A DNA stretch of 64,000 nucleotides from Ectobacillus sp. JY-23 (GTDB taxonomy: Bacteria > Bacillota > Bacilli > Bacillales > Bacillaceae_G), in contig NZ_CP095462.1 in assembly GCF_023022965.1 (NCBI RefSeq), positions 2,832,001 to 2,896,000 on the forward strand, read 5' to 3'. The notes under the pieces were generated by a model. It had not been told where the DNA came from. It saw only the letters and a list, made by a program, of their open reading frames with translations, and did not search any database. Below, in pieces: positions 1-8,940 of this stretch (position 1 is the stretch's first letter; each line of letters opens with the position of its first letter). The translations under genes were made by a program, and so were the position numbers.

Positions 1-495
1 GTAAAAGGCTTTGCTTCTATCGGAGCTTTAACAAATATTAAATTTTTCACATTACCTTGGCTTGGTGATGCAAATACAGCCTTTTGGGGCATTGTGATTG
101 TGAGCGTATGGCAAGGTGCTGGTTATATTATGGTCATTTATATCGCAGCGCTGCAAAATGTACCGCAAGATCTGATTGAAGCGGCAAAAATTGACGGTGC
201 GAACCGCCTGCAAATCTTAAAAAATATCACGATTCCGATGATTGCACCTGCTGTAACAGTATGTTTGTTCTTAACGATTTCATGGTCATTTAAAGTATTT
301 GATACAAACCTTTCCTTAACAAACGGTGGTCCGTTTAAAGCAACGGAAATGCTGGCACTTAACATTTACACAGAAGCATTCGTAAACAATCGTTACGGTT
401 TAGGTGAAGCGAAGGCATTGATCTTCTTCATCGTCGTAGCGGCAGTTACTACATTGCAAGTTTATATTACTAAGAAAAGGGAGGTAGAAGCGTAA
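1..495 (+). CDS. Carbohydrate ABC transporter permease, MalF/UgpA-like (5' end outside window)
   Basis: C-terminal 164 residues of an integral membrane permease of a binding-protein-dependent sugar importer; the reading frame is open to the first base, so the N-terminus lies upstream. The visible part carries the EAA loop that docks on the ATPase (EAAKIDGANRLQ, about residues 60-71 of the fragment) followed by hydrophobic helices and the GGPF-type segment typical of MalF-family permeases. Its stop overlaps the start of the next permease by one base (TAATG), so the two are translationally coupled and form the two halves of the membrane channel. The substrate cannot be read from the sequence; the neighbouring YesM/YesN-type regulators suggest an oligosaccharide. 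Confidence 0.93.
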   Translation, partial: VKGFASIGALTNIKFFTLPWLGDANTAFWGIVIVSVWQGAGYIMVIYIAALQNVPQDLIEAAKIDGANRLQILKNITIPMIAPAVTVCLFLTISWSFKVFDTNLSLTNGGPFKATEMLALNIYTEAFVNNRYGLGEAKALIFFIVVAAVTTLQVYITKKREVEA

Positions 496-1319
496 TGCGT
501 AAATACGGCTTACCGACCTTCTTACTAGAAATTTTGGCGATTTCACTTGCCATTGTATTCTTAGTTCCGTTTTACTATGTGATTTCAAACTCACTGAAAA
601 CATATGCAGATATCTTAACGAACACATCTGCATGGCCGAAGGTATTCAACTGGAACAACTATGTAATGGCTTGGGAAAACATGAATTACGGCAAGGTATT
701 CTTTAACTCCTTGCTTGTCACAGTAGGAAGTAATCTTCTCATTGTATTGTTTTGCTCCATGGCAGCATACAAGCTCGTACGTACAAAAAGTAAACTAAGC
801 TCAGTGATTTTCTTTATCTTCGTTGCAGCGATGGTTATCCCGTTTCAATCCATTATGATTCCGCTGGTAAAGGTAACATCCTCTATAGGCTTGCTCAATA
901 GCATTTGGGGCTTGGTCATTATGTATTTAGGGTTTGGGTCAGGATTATCGATCTTCTTGTACCACGGCTTTATGAAGTCCATTCCAGTTGAGCTTGAGGA
1001 GGCGGCGATAATTGACGGCTGCTCACCATTTATGGTGTTTTGGCGCATCGTATTCCCGCTGTTAAAGCCAATTACAGTAACCATTATGATCTTAAACAGC
1101 TTGTGGATTTGGAATGATTTCTTGCTTCCATCTCTTGTATTGCAGGACGAAGCATTGCGGACGATTCCGCTGGCGACCTTCTTCTTCTTCGGTCAATATA
1201 CGAAGCAATGGGATATGGCGCTTGCAGGTTTGATGCTTGGCATTATCCCACTATTAATCTTCTTCTTCGCCATGCAAAAGCATATCATCAAAGGTGTTAC
1301 AAGCGGATCTATCAAATAA
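495..1319 (+). CDS. Carbohydrate ABC transporter permease, MalG/LacG-like
   Basis: Second membrane permease (274 aa) of the same sugar importer. About six hydrophobic segments are visible, beginning near residues 10-31, and the EAA loop is at about residues 168-187 (EEAAIIDGC...P), the site that contacts the ATPase. Length and the C-terminal segment ending KGVTSGSIK fit the MalG half of the CUT1 family. Start: the ATG overlaps the preceding stop by one base. No ATPase gene is visible in the window; in Bacilli a shared ATPase such as MsmX usually energises such importers, which is inference here. Confidence 0.94.
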   Translation: MRKYGLPTFLLEILAISLAIVFLVPFYYVISNSLKTYADILTNTSAWPKVFNWNNYVMAWENMNYGKVFFNSLLVTVGSNLLIVLFCSMAAYKLVRTKSKLSSVIFFIFVAAMVIPFQSIMIPLVKVTSSIGLLNSIWGLVIMYLGFGSGLSIFLYHGFMKSIPVELEEAAIIDGCSPFMVFWRIVFPLLKPITVTIMILNSLWIWNDFLLPSLVLQDEALRTIPLATFFFFGQYTKQWDMALAGLMLGIIPLLIFFFAMQKHIIKGVTSGSIK

Positions 1320-1332
1320 GGCAGGTTGTACT

Positions 1333-1364
1333 GCGGGGAGAAGGCGTACCCTCCTCCTCCCCGC
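1333..1364 (+). terminator. Possible hairpin after permease genes
   Basis: GCGGGGAG and CTCCCCGC form an 8-bp stem with a 16-base loop, 13 bases after the permease stop. The sequence after it is not a clean T tract (GTACTTCTT), so it may attenuate or stabilise the message rather than terminate efficiently. Confidence 0.4.
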
Positions 1365-1465
1365 GTACTTCTTATAAATGAAAACTAATCAATATTTTAC
1401 ACCTTACACGTCAATATAGGCTCTGCTTCTTTAAAAAAGAAGCGAGTACACTAGATTTGTAGGGA

Positions 1466-1479
1466 AGAAAGCGCTTTAA
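1466..1479 (+). promoter_or_regulatory. Candidate cre (CcpA) site upstream of the binding-protein gene
   Basis: AGAAAGCGCTTTAA contains the perfect palindrome AAAGCGCTTT and closely resembles the catabolite responsive element consensus TGWAANCGNTNWCA. It lies about 20 bases before the ribosome binding site AGAGGGGGAAA, so bound CcpA could block transcription of the lipoprotein gene. Called by eye only. Confidence 0.45.
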
Positions 1480-1501
1480 AAATACAGAGGGGGAAACAAA
1501 G

Positions 1502-2773
1502 ATGAAATTCAAAAAAACAGCCGTATTAGCAATGGCTACATCTGCAATGCTCGCGTTTTCAGCGTGTTCTTCTAAAACGTCTAATGAAAGCGCTGACAAA
1601 AAAACAGATGCAAAAGCAACATTGAATGTATTCCAGTTTAAAGTGGAGATCGCTGATGAGCTGGAAAAAATGGCGAAGGAATATGAAAAAGAAACAGGCG
1701 TAAAAGTGAACATTAAAACAGTGGGCGGCGGTGCTGATTACGGTGCAGCCTTAAAATCACAGTTCGCTTCCGGCAACGAGCCTGATATCTTCAATAACGG
1801 TGGCTTTAACGAAGCAATTACTTGGAAGGATAAATTAGAAGATCTTTCTGATCAGCCTTGGGCAAAAGAAGTATACGATGAAGCAAAGGTACCTATGACA
1901 GTTGATGGCAAGCTATATGGTATGCCTATGAACTTAGAAGGTTATGGCTTAATCTACAATAAAGAACTATTTGAAAAAGCGGGTATCACAGAAGCGCCAA
2001 AAACTTTAGATGAGTTAAAGGCTGCGGCGGAAAAGCTTGAGAAAAGTGGTACAACACCATTTTCAGTAGGTTACGGTGAGTGGTGGATCCTAGGTATCCA
2101 TGCATTGAACGTTCCATTTGCACAGCAGGACAATCCAGATCAATTCATTCAGGATTTGAGCGCTGGTAAAGCGAAATTTGCTGGCAACGAAAAGTTCAAC
2201 CAATTCTTTGATCTATTCGATTTAACAATCAAATACGGTAACAAAAATCCGTTAACAACAGACTACAACACACAAGTAACGCAATTTGCTTCTGGTAAAG
2301 CTGCGATGATGCAACAGGGTAACTGGGCACAGCCAATGATCGATAAAATTACGCCAAACATGAAGCTTGGATTCTTGCCAATGCCGATTTCTAACGACAA
2401 AGACAAAATGGATAAATTATTCGTAGGCGTACCGAACAACTGGGTTGTAAACAAAAACTCTAAAAACAAAGAAGAAGCGAAAAAGTTCTTGAACTGGATG
2501 GCTACTTCTAAAACAGGCCAAACGTACATGGTTGAGAAATTTAAGTTTATCCCTGCATTCAAAAACATTGAAGGTAAAAACTTAGGACCATTGGCTGACG
2601 ATATTACGAAGTACATGAAAGAAAACAAAACATTGTCTTGGAACTGGTTTAAATATCCAGACGGAGCTACTAACGAGTTTGGTGCAACAATGCAAGCATA
2701 TGTAGGCAAGCAAAAGGACAAAAACCAAATGCTTGAAGACTTACAAAAAACGTGGGATAAGCTGAAGAAATAA
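1502..2773 (+). CDS. Sugar ABC transporter substrate-binding lipoprotein
   Basis: Extracellular solute-binding protein of family 1 (423 aa), the receptor of the sugar importer whose permeases lie just upstream. Residues 1-22 are a lipoprotein signal peptide with lipobox FSAC, so the mature protein is lipid-anchored on Cys 22. The body has the family pattern: an N-terminal lobe with KVEIADELEKMAKEYEKETG, a hinge region near PMNLEGYGLIYNKELFEKAG, and a lysine-rich C-terminus. It has its own cre-like element upstream and a terminator downstream, so it can be expressed at higher level than the permeases, as is common for binding proteins. The ligand is not identifiable from sequence. Confidence 0.95.
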   Translation: MKFKKTAVLAMATSAMLAFSACSSKTSNESADKKTDAKATLNVFQFKVEIADELEKMAKEYEKETGVKVNIKTVGGGADYGAALKSQFASGNEPDIFNNGGFNEAITWKDKLEDLSDQPWAKEVYDEAKVPMTVDGKLYGMPMNLEGYGLIYNKELFEKAGITEAPKTLDELKAAAEKLEKSGTTPFSVGYGEWWILGIHALNVPFAQQDNPDQFIQDLSAGKAKFAGNEKFNQFFDLFDLTIKYGNKNPLTTDYNTQVTQFASGKAAMMQQGNWAQPMIDKITPNMKLGFLPMPISNDKDKMDKLFVGVPNNWVVNKNSKNKEEAKKFLNWMATSKTGQTYMVEKFKFIPAFKNIEGKNLGPLADDITKYMKENKTLSWNWFKYPDGATNEFGATMQAYVGKQKDKNQMLEDLQKTWDKLKK

Positions 2774-2780
2774 AAACAGA

Positions 2781-2806
2781 AGGTCGGCGTAAGCCGGCCT
2801 TTTTGG
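2781..2806 (+). terminator. Intrinsic terminator after binding-protein gene
   Basis: GGTCGGC-GTAA-GCCGGCC stem with one G-T pair followed by TTTTT, eight bases after the stop codon. Good rho-independent terminator on the + strand. Confidence 0.85.
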
Positions 2807-2873
2807 TTGTAAGGAAAAGTGCTAACATGGCGGCACGTGTTTACACAATGCATCCTACCAACATGTAGTTACG

Positions 2874-2882
2874 TGCTATAAT
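2874..2882 (+). promoter_or_regulatory. Extended -10 promoter for sensor kinase operon
   Basis: TGCTATAAT matches the extended -10 form (TGnTATAAT). No good -35 box is seen 17 bases upstream. It lies about 20 bases before the GGAGG of the kinase gene. Confidence 0.45.
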
Positions 2883-2910
2883 TTAACTATCCTATAAAAT
2901 GGAGGAAGTC

Positions 2911-4716
2911 ATGTTTAGAAGTATTCGCTATAAGCTTATCGTCTTTTTATTATTGGCAACCATTCTACCGTTAGGTGCTTCCATTGTCATTACGTATATA
3001 TACACAAAGCAATCTGTTACTGACCGTACAATTTCCAATGCCTATGATTTACTTTCAAAAGGCAAAACAGATGTGGAGACGTACTTTACGGATATTACGA
3101 ATATCCCTCTCACGATCTATCAAAATCGGCAATTTGTACAAATTTTAGAGAATGGTGCAACCTCTTTTATTGATGAAAATCAACCAGAGATTGCTAGAAG
3201 CTTATTAAATATATACAGCGCGCGCAGTGAGATTAAGCAGGTGCATCTATACATTCATAAAGATCGCGATGACTACGCTGTGTATAATTTAAAGGTGTCG
3301 AGCCGCGGTAAAATGCAAGCGGTTTTAGAGAATGATTATTTTCGGAAATTGATGGTATCCGATCGATATTTTTTGGTGGAGCCAACGCATGTAATTCGTA
3401 GCTATAATAACCTATCTGAAATTTCCGCTACACAAAAGGTGCCGGTTATTAGCTTTCATCATAAGCTTTCTGATGTGATGACGGACCGATTTTTAGGAAT
3501 CGTTTCCATAGATATCGATTTAGAAAGACTGCAATCTATCATGGAGCGTCTTTACAACAAGCAAACAGAAGAAATTTATTTACTTGATCCAAAAGGTGTC
3601 ATGGTATATGCATCAGAAAGTAGTCAGATTGGTCATCCAAACGAAACAGCCTGGTACAACAAATTACTAACACATAGAGAGCATAGCTTTGAATGGGAAG
3701 ACAAGTCATTTAAAGGGGTTGTCGTTCATGAGGAGATGACGGGTGAGTTTGAAGGGTGGCAGCTTGTAAAGCGTATACCTTACAGCGGCCTTTATCGCTA
3801 TGCACAAGAAATTGCGCTTATTAACATTATGATTGGCGGTATCTCATTAATTGTGGTGGTTACCATGACAGTTTTGATTTCCTTCCGTTTAACAGCTCCC
3901 ATTAAAGCATTAATCGCAAGTATGAAAAAAGTAGAACAAGGCGATTGGAAGGTGGATTTACCGAACCTTGGCAATGATGAACTTGGGCTGATGGGCAGAC
4001 ATTTTACATCCATGATTGATACAATTAACGATTTAGTTGTGCGCGAGTATCGACTGGAGATTGAAAATAAATCGAATCAGCTACGCGTCCTGCAGTCGCA
4101 AATTAATCCGCACTTTTTATACAACGCGCTGCAGTCAATTGGTACGCTTTCTTTGCAGAGCAACGCACCGGATGTATACAGGTTATTGACTTCTTTATCC
4201 TCTATCATGCGCTACAGCATGAATATGGAGGATGATATTGTTCCTGTGTCAGCGGAGCTTTCTCATATTGAATCCTACTTAAAGCTGCAGAAACAGCGAT
4301 TTGGCGATCGTTTATCCTACGAGATTGAGGCAGAGCCAGACTTGCTTCCGTCGCAAATGCCAAAGATGAGCCTGCAGCCAATTGTAGAAAATTTCTTTAA
4401 GCACAGCTTTGAAGATTTGGAGCATACGGGTGTTATCACGGTGAAAGTAAACAGAGTGAACTTAGATACAAAGCGTATTGTTATTGCTGATAATGGTAAA
4501 GGCGTTACGGAGGACGAGCTCATTCGTATTAATCTGAAACTAACACAAGATATGAAGTTACATGAAGATCGAGAAGATAGCATTGGTATGAAGAATATAT
4601 ATGATCGTTTGGCCATTTACTATGGTTCACGTGCTGTTATGCACATTGCAAATCGAGAAGGCGGCGGTTTTCAAGTAACATTAGAAATCCCAATTTCCTT
4701 AGAAGGAGAGGAATAA
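2911..4716 (+). CDS. YesM-type sensor histidine kinase
   Basis: Membrane sensor kinase (601 aa from the ATG at 2911, which has GGAGG five bases before it; an in-frame ATG at 2899 has no such site). Order: transmembrane helix about 7-29, extracellular sensor domain to about 295, second transmembrane helix about 300-325, HAMP linker (TAPIKALIASMKKVEQGDW), HisKA_7TM/YesM-type phosphoacceptor motif QSQINPHFLYN with His near residue 401, and an ATPase domain with N-box NFFKHSFEDL and G-box ADNGKGV. It phosphorylates the response regulator encoded immediately downstream, probably sensing availability of the transported sugar outside the cell. Confidence 0.95.
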   Translation: MFRSIRYKLIVFLLLATILPLGASIVITYIYTKQSVTDRTISNAYDLLSKGKTDVETYFTDITNIPLTIYQNRQFVQILENGATSFIDENQPEIARSLLNIYSARSEIKQVHLYIHKDRDDYAVYNLKVSSRGKMQAVLENDYFRKLMVSDRYFLVEPTHVIRSYNNLSEISATQKVPVISFHHKLSDVMTDRFLGIVSIDIDLERLQSIMERLYNKQTEEIYLLDPKGVMVYASESSQIGHPNETAWYNKLLTHREHSFEWEDKSFKGVVVHEEMTGEFEGWQLVKRIPYSGLYRYAQEIALINIMIGGISLIVVVTMTVLISFRLTAPIKALIASMKKVEQGDWKVDLPNLGNDELGLMGRHFTSMIDTINDLVVREYRLEIENKSNQLRVLQSQINPHFLYNALQSIGTLSLQSNAPDVYRLLTSLSSIMRYSMNMEDDIVPVSAELSHIESYLKLQKQRFGDRLSYEIEAEPDLLPSQMPKMSLQPIVENFFKHSFEDLEHTGVITVKVNRVNLDTKRIVIADNGKGVTEDELIRINLKLTQDMKLHEDREDSIGMKNIYDRLAIYYGSRAVMHIANREGGGFQVTLEIPISLEGEE

Positions 4717-4717
4717 T

Positions 4718-6277
4718 GTGAAGGCGATTATTATTGATGATGAAGCTCATGTACGACAAGGCATTCGTTTACTTGGTGAATGGTCGCGCTTTAACATTAC
4801 AGATATCTATGAAGCAGAGAATGGGGAGCAGGCAAAGGCCTTACTTCTTATGCATCGTCCGCAGCTTGTATTTACTGATATGAAAATGCCAAAGATGGAC
4901 GGTACAGCGCTTCTACAGTGGATTAAAGAAAATGGACTTAATTGTAAAACGATTGTAGTTACAGGCTATAACGATTATAACTATATGAGAAATGCAATTC
5001 AGTTCGGTAGCTTTGATTATATTTTAAAGCCAATTGATCCAGATGTATTGAACCAGACTATAGAACGAGCAATTGTAGAATGGCAGGAGGCAGAAAAACA
5101 ACGAAAGCTGCAAATGCAAGAAACAAGCTTTATGAATCAAATCAAACCGATGTATCGTGATCAAAAGCTAAAGACGCTCATGAAAAATCCAGCATTATAT
5201 AATACAGAATATGAAACGGAGCTGGGGATTCCTGAGAATGCCGAATTCTCATTTGTACGGATTGGTGTATCGCAGGCGGCAATAGACGCTGTATTTGCCG
5301 GAGAACAGGAGCTTTGCTTATTTTCGTTAGCAAATGTAGTGAATGAGTTTTGTCAACCGAAGGGGCTCGCTTTTCAATATTATGAAGAGAATGAGATTGC
5401 GTTGTTATATTGGGGAGAAGACATAGCGTATAAAATGCGACGCTTGCTTGGCTGGATTCAGCAATACCTAGAGATAAAGCCCTGGATTTGTATTGGAAAG
5501 CGCGTGAAAGGCGTGACTTCACTATTACAGACAGTGGAAAGCGCAGAGCAGGTAAGACAAAACATGAATGTGCTGCGAAACAATCAAGGCGTGTATTTGG
5601 AAGAGGCTTCGCATATCGAACGAGTCAGTTTATTAGATTTTACTGCTGAGGTAGAAGAGCTTGTGAACACAGGCAGCTTAGAGCTGTATCATAATTTAGT
5701 CGAGAATGTGTTGCAGCCATTTCGTACAAAAGGCATCTTGCCACTGGAACAAATTCAGCAGTGGGAACGCGAGTACGATGTCATTCGCGATCGCTGGTTA
5801 AATCGGTATGGATATGAGGTAAGGGAAGAAAATGTGTGGGAAAGCTACTGGGATGTACAAAGCAATTTCTCACTAACGGCGTTTTTGGAAAGAAAGCAGT
5901 CTAATGTACAGACCTTTTTGCAGGAAATCAAACAGCGAAAAGGCAAGCAGCAAAATACAATGGTTGAAATTGAGCAGTACATCAAACAAAACTACCAAAA
6001 AGAGTTGCGTTTACAAGAAATAGCGGAGATGTTTTATTTAAGTAAAGAACATATTTCGCGCCGTTTTAAGCAGGAATATGGGGAGACGCTATCTGATTAT
6101 GTAACAAATATCCGTATGGAAAAGGCAAAGCGCCTTCTGCAAAACGAAGTATTTAAAATTTATGAAGTGGCCGCAATGGTCGGCTATCAGGATGATAAAT
6201 ATTTCCGTAAAGTATTTAAAAAAGCGACGGGGATTACACCGAACGAATACCGAGCGGAATATATACAAAAAAAATAA
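4718..6277 (+). CDS. YesN-type response regulator, AraC DNA-binding domain
   Basis: Response regulator (519 aa) paired with the upstream kinase; the GTG start overlaps region of the preceding TAA and is preceded by AAGGAGAGG. Receiver domain at residues 1-120 with acidic pocket DD at 7-8, phosphoacceptor Asp54 in VFTDMKMPKMDG and the conserved Lys in YILKPID. A long middle region of no recognised domain follows, then an AraC/XylS domain at about 415-515 with two helix-turn-helix units (LQEIAEMFYLSKEHISRRFK and IYEVAAMVGYQDDKYFRKVF). It most likely activates the adjacent ABC transporter genes. Confidence 0.95.
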   Translation: MKAIIIDDEAHVRQGIRLLGEWSRFNITDIYEAENGEQAKALLLMHRPQLVFTDMKMPKMDGTALLQWIKENGLNCKTIVVTGYNDYNYMRNAIQFGSFDYILKPIDPDVLNQTIERAIVEWQEAEKQRKLQMQETSFMNQIKPMYRDQKLKTLMKNPALYNTEYETELGIPENAEFSFVRIGVSQAAIDAVFAGEQELCLFSLANVVNEFCQPKGLAFQYYEENEIALLYWGEDIAYKMRRLLGWIQQYLEIKPWICIGKRVKGVTSLLQTVESAEQVRQNMNVLRNNQGVYLEEASHIERVSLLDFTAEVEELVNTGSLELYHNLVENVLQPFRTKGILPLEQIQQWEREYDVIRDRWLNRYGYEVREENVWESYWDVQSNFSLTAFLERKQSNVQTFLQEIKQRKGKQQNTMVEIEQYIKQNYQKELRLQEIAEMFYLSKEHISRRFKQEYGETLSDYVTNIRMEKAKRLLQNEVFKIYEVAAMVGYQDDKYFRKVFKKATGITPNEYRAEYIQKK

Positions 6278-6301
6278 GCAGCTGCGGGCTGCTTATTTTT
6301 A
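6274..6301 (+). terminator. Intrinsic terminator after response regulator
   Basis: AAGCAGC-TGCGG-GCTGCTT stem followed by ATTTTTATT. It lies directly behind the regulator stop and overlaps the end of the small minus-strand gene, so it may serve both. Confidence 0.8.
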
Positions 6302-6445
6302 TTCAGCAATTTCTTCGTACATAAAGTACGTTACATCATAAATGTATTCTACCTCTTCGTCTGTCATGTACATCAACTCGTCGCGTTGTAGCCCCTTCTT
6401 TTTTTCAATGAACTCAATCATGTTACGGCGTTCTTCTCTTTTCAT
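6299..6445 (-). CDS. Small BH0509-family-like protein (48 aa)
   Basis: Short minus-strand gene missed by length cut-offs. Start ATG at 6445 is preceded by AAGGGGAATGAAAC, a good ribosome binding site; stop TAA at 6299. The 48-residue product is charged and helical, beginning MKREERRNMIEFIEKKKGL and continuing DELMYMTDEEVEYIYDVTY. The R-E-E-R-N-x-I/E-x-I-E ... L-x-M-T-D-E-E pattern resembles the BH0509 family of small Bacillus proteins of unknown function. No signal peptide or membrane segment. Identification rests on recalled family pattern, so moderate confidence in the name, higher in the gene. Confidence 0.75.
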   Translation of the reverse strand: MKREERRNMIEFIEKKKGLQRDELMYMTDEEVEYIYDVTYFMYEEIAE

Positions 6446-6575
6446 GTTTCATTCCCCTTTTTTTGTTTTAGTACAGTTTATTTAAGTTAATTCTATTATA
6501 TAACAGAAAGTTTAGAATGTGCTACAACTTTTTGAAAGAATTTTGTACATTTTTAAGAGCCCTATAATAGGGCTC

Positions 6576-6998
6576 TTAAAAGGTAAGTACTTCAGGCTGC
6601 ATAACTCCTGCTTTTTCTACGTAGTAAATGTGCTTTGGTGTAATCTTCAGCAATACGTAGTTTGGATCATCGGGACCGTTTAGCCAGCGTTCTAAATTTT
6701 CATTCCAAAACTTTTTCTTGAGCTCTGCATTGTCCTCTACAGAAGCAGTACCTTCCACTTCAATAAACTCTTCTTCCCAGCTCGTACCTTTTCTGCCGAG
6801 TAATACATGGACAGCGTTGTTTGCTTCAATATCAGAAAGTTTTTTGGATTGACGATCTGTCGCTGCATAAAGCGTAACATCTTCATGAAAAAACATCATA
6901 TAACAGCTATGCGGCTTTTGATTACGAATTGTAGCTAAAATCCCTGTCGGCTGACCGCTCATAATCTCTGTGACTTTACTTTTAACATCCATCGTCAT
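6576..6998 (-). CDS. Pyridoxamine 5'-phosphate oxidase-like FMN-binding stress protein
   Basis: Protein of 140 aa with the split-barrel flavin-binding fold of the pyridoxamine phosphate oxidase-like/general stress protein 26 group. Visible strands include GILATIRNQKPHSCYMMFFHEDVTLYAAT with the flavin-contact segment SKKLSDIEANNAVHVLLG, and the C-terminal WLNGPDDPNYVLLKITPKHIYYVE that is typical of the group. Too short and too divergent to be a true PdxH, so the reaction is unknown. Ribosome binding site AAAGGAGTG precedes the ATG at 6998. A 12-bp perfect hairpin (6553-6579) overlaps the stop codon but lacks a T tract on either strand. Confidence 0.85.
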   Translation of the reverse strand: MTMDVKSKVTEIMSGQPTGILATIRNQKPHSCYMMFFHEDVTLYAATDRQSKKLSDIEANNAVHVLLGRKGTSWEEEFIEVEGTASVEDNAELKKKFWNENLERWLNGPDDPNYVLLKITPKHIYYVEKAGVMQPEVLTF

Positions 6999-7136
6999 AA
7001 CACTCCTTTTTAATTTGCCTTTCTTACTTTTTTCTAGAATGCGTAATTTTAAACAAAAATTAAGATAAAAAATACTAAATCATGTTAAGAATAATGGTAA
7101 AATTAGCTTGTTTTATAACGAAAGGGTGGTGTAAGG

Positions 7137-8189
7137 ATGAACAGAATCTTTTTTCTGTTAGTATTGATTGGCGTTCCGCTTTCTGTAATTGGAAATCTTC
7201 TTCATTTTCCCCAAACAATTATGTTTGGTGTCTATTGCCTAACTATTATTGCTTTGGCGGGCTTTATGGGGCGCGCAACAGAGAGTCTAGCCATTGTATC
7301 AGGACCGCGAATTGGCGGTTTGTTAAATGCAACATTCGGCAACGCTGTAGAACTTATTATTTCTATTTTTGCTTTAAAAGCGGGGTTAACAGGTGTTGTA
7401 CTCGCATCTCTAACGGGTTCGGTGTTAGGAAACCTGCTGCTTGTTGGCGGTCTTTCCTTTTTAGTAGGGGGACTGAAATATAAACGCCAGGAGTTTAATG
7501 TGTATGATGCACGTCATAACTCGTCGCTCCTTATCTTTGCTGTTGTGGTTGCGTTTGTTATTCCTGAAGTATTTTCAATGAATCTCAATGAAGAGAAGAC
7601 ATTGACGCTTAGTGTAGGAACATCCATTATACTCATTGTGTTATACTTGGCAGCACTGTTTTTCAAGCTGGTGACGCACCGAGGTGTGTATCAGCATCAA
7701 AGTGATGAAGTAGAAGAACACGAGGAACCGGAATGGGGCAAAGGAAAAGCACTTGCCATTTTGGCAGTGGCAACACTTGCTGTTGCATATGTATCTGAAG
7801 CACTTGTACATACATTTGAAGCAGTTGGAGACAAATTCGGTTGGTCTGAATTGTTTATCGGTATCATTATCGTCGCAATTGTCGGAAATGCTGCTGAACA
7901 TGCTTCGGCTATTTTGATGGCGTACAAAAATAAAGTAAACATCGCAGTTGAAATCGCAGTTGGTTCTACTTTGCAGGTAGCGATGTTTGTTGCACCTGTG
8001 CTTGTATTAATTTCTTTTTTCTTTGAAACACAAATGCCTCTTGTGTTCACACTTCCAGAGCTCATCGCTATGATTACAGCGGTATTTCTAACAATTGCTG
8101 TTTCAAATGATGGAGACACGAACTGGTTTGAGGGCGGAACCTTATTGGCTGCTTATTTTATCATGGGTATTGGTTTTTACCTTCTATAA
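7137..8189 (+). CDS. cax: Ca2+/H+ antiporter, CaCA family (YfkE/ChaA-like)
   Basis: Polytopic membrane antiporter of 350 aa, the usual length for bacterial CAX proteins. It carries the two inverted signature repeats with ion-binding acidic residues: FGNAVELIISIFAL in the first half and VGNAAEHASAILMA in the second. About eleven hydrophobic segments are visible, and the acidic stretch DEVEEHEEPEWGKGK between halves fits the acidic loop of this family. It exports Ca2+ in exchange for protons. Start ATG 7137 has GGTGGTGTAAGG upstream. It is followed by a terminator and, two genes on, by yfkD and yfkAB, matching the B. subtilis yfk order, where yfkE is this antiporter. Confidence 0.93.
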   Translation: MNRIFFLLVLIGVPLSVIGNLLHFPQTIMFGVYCLTIIALAGFMGRATESLAIVSGPRIGGLLNATFGNAVELIISIFALKAGLTGVVLASLTGSVLGNLLLVGGLSFLVGGLKYKRQEFNVYDARHNSSLLIFAVVVAFVIPEVFSMNLNEEKTLTLSVGTSIILIVLYLAALFFKLVTHRGVYQHQSDEVEEHEEPEWGKGKALAILAVATLAVAYVSEALVHTFEAVGDKFGWSELFIGIIIVAIVGNAAEHASAILMAYKNKVNIAVEIAVGSTLQVAMFVAPVLVLISFFFETQMPLVFTLPELIAMITAVFLTIAVSNDGDTNWFEGGTLLAAYFIMGIGFYLL

Positions 8190-8191
8190 AA

Positions 8192-8220
8192 AATTCCGGC
8201 ATGTTGCCGGGATTTTTTTC
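8192..8220 (+). terminator. Intrinsic terminator after cax
   Basis: TTCCGGCA-TGT-TGCCGGGA stem (one G-T pair) followed by TTTTTTT. Starts within a few bases of the stop codon. Confidence 0.88.
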
Positions 8221-8268
8221 ATATCTCCTTAATATGCTTGTACTAAATGCAAATGAAGGAGACGGGAT

Positions 8269-8877
8269 ATGATACGATTTTGTTTTTTTGTGGCAGGCAT
8301 TGTACTGCTGACCTTAGGCGTTGCTCTTACTTTAAAATCAAACCTTGGCGCTGGCCCATGGGATGCACTAACGGCAGGACAAGCAGCAACACTGGGATTT
8401 ACAGTCGGTACTTGGGTGATTATTAACGGCGCTCTGCTATTGTTTGTAAATGCTTTTTTAGTAAAGGAAAAACCGCAGTTTCCAGCGATGTTAACCTTTT
8501 TTGGAATTGGCTTTATGCTCGACGTTTGGCTGCTGCAAATGAAGGGATGGCAGCCGGAAGGAGATGCCGATAGAGCCGCTACATTAACAGCGGGTATTCT
8601 TTTACTTGCCCTTGGCGTATCCATGTACCTGCAATCACGCTATCCAGCCAATCCTATTGATAATTTAATGCTTTCTCTGCAAAAGCGCTTTGGTACGAAT
8701 TTAATGGCCTCTAAAACCATTGGAGAAGTGGGTGCGCTTGTACTTGCTATTTTCCTGCACGGTCCTGTTGGCTGGGGAACGCTGCTGATTGCCATCGTCA
8801 TCGGTCCTCTCATTCAAGCTTTATATCATCCTGTAGGCGCTTTTATGCAAAAGTGTGGTATGAGCGTAAAAAAATGA
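8269..8877 (+). CDS. YczE/YyaS/YitT-family membrane protein
   Basis: Integral membrane protein of 202 aa with five or so hydrophobic helices and glycine-rich turns (LTLGVALTLKSNLGAGPWDAL near residues 13-33, GILLLALGVSMYLQSRYPANPIDNLM near 107-132). The N-terminal segment with GAGPWDAL repeated in spirit by ANPIDNLML marks the YczE-like family, of unknown transport role. AAGGAG at about 8256-8262 precedes the ATG. It stands between two terminated genes in the yfk block and may be its own unit. Function not known. Confidence 0.85.
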   Translation: MIRFCFFVAGIVLLTLGVALTLKSNLGAGPWDALTAGQAATLGFTVGTWVIINGALLLFVNAFLVKEKPQFPAMLTFFGIGFMLDVWLLQMKGWQPEGDADRAATLTAGILLLALGVSMYLQSRYPANPIDNLMLSLQKRFGTNLMASKTIGEVGALVLAIFLHGPVGWGTLLIAIVIGPLIQALYHPVGAFMQKCGMSVKK

Positions 8878-8940
8878 GCATAACAAGCGAGGCCCCAGAA
8901 AACAATAACAGTGATGTACTTTACTGAAAGGGGCTATACC

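Noticed and set aside
2263-2853. Long minus-strand frame of 196 codons opposite the sugar-binding protein gene
   Set aside because: Lies antisense to a well-supported lipoprotein gene, has no ribosome binding site and no recognisable product.
6551-6581. Perfect hairpin after the flavin-binding protein gene as an intrinsic terminator
   Set aside because: A 12-bp stem is present, but neither strand has a T tract after it, so I do not call a terminator.
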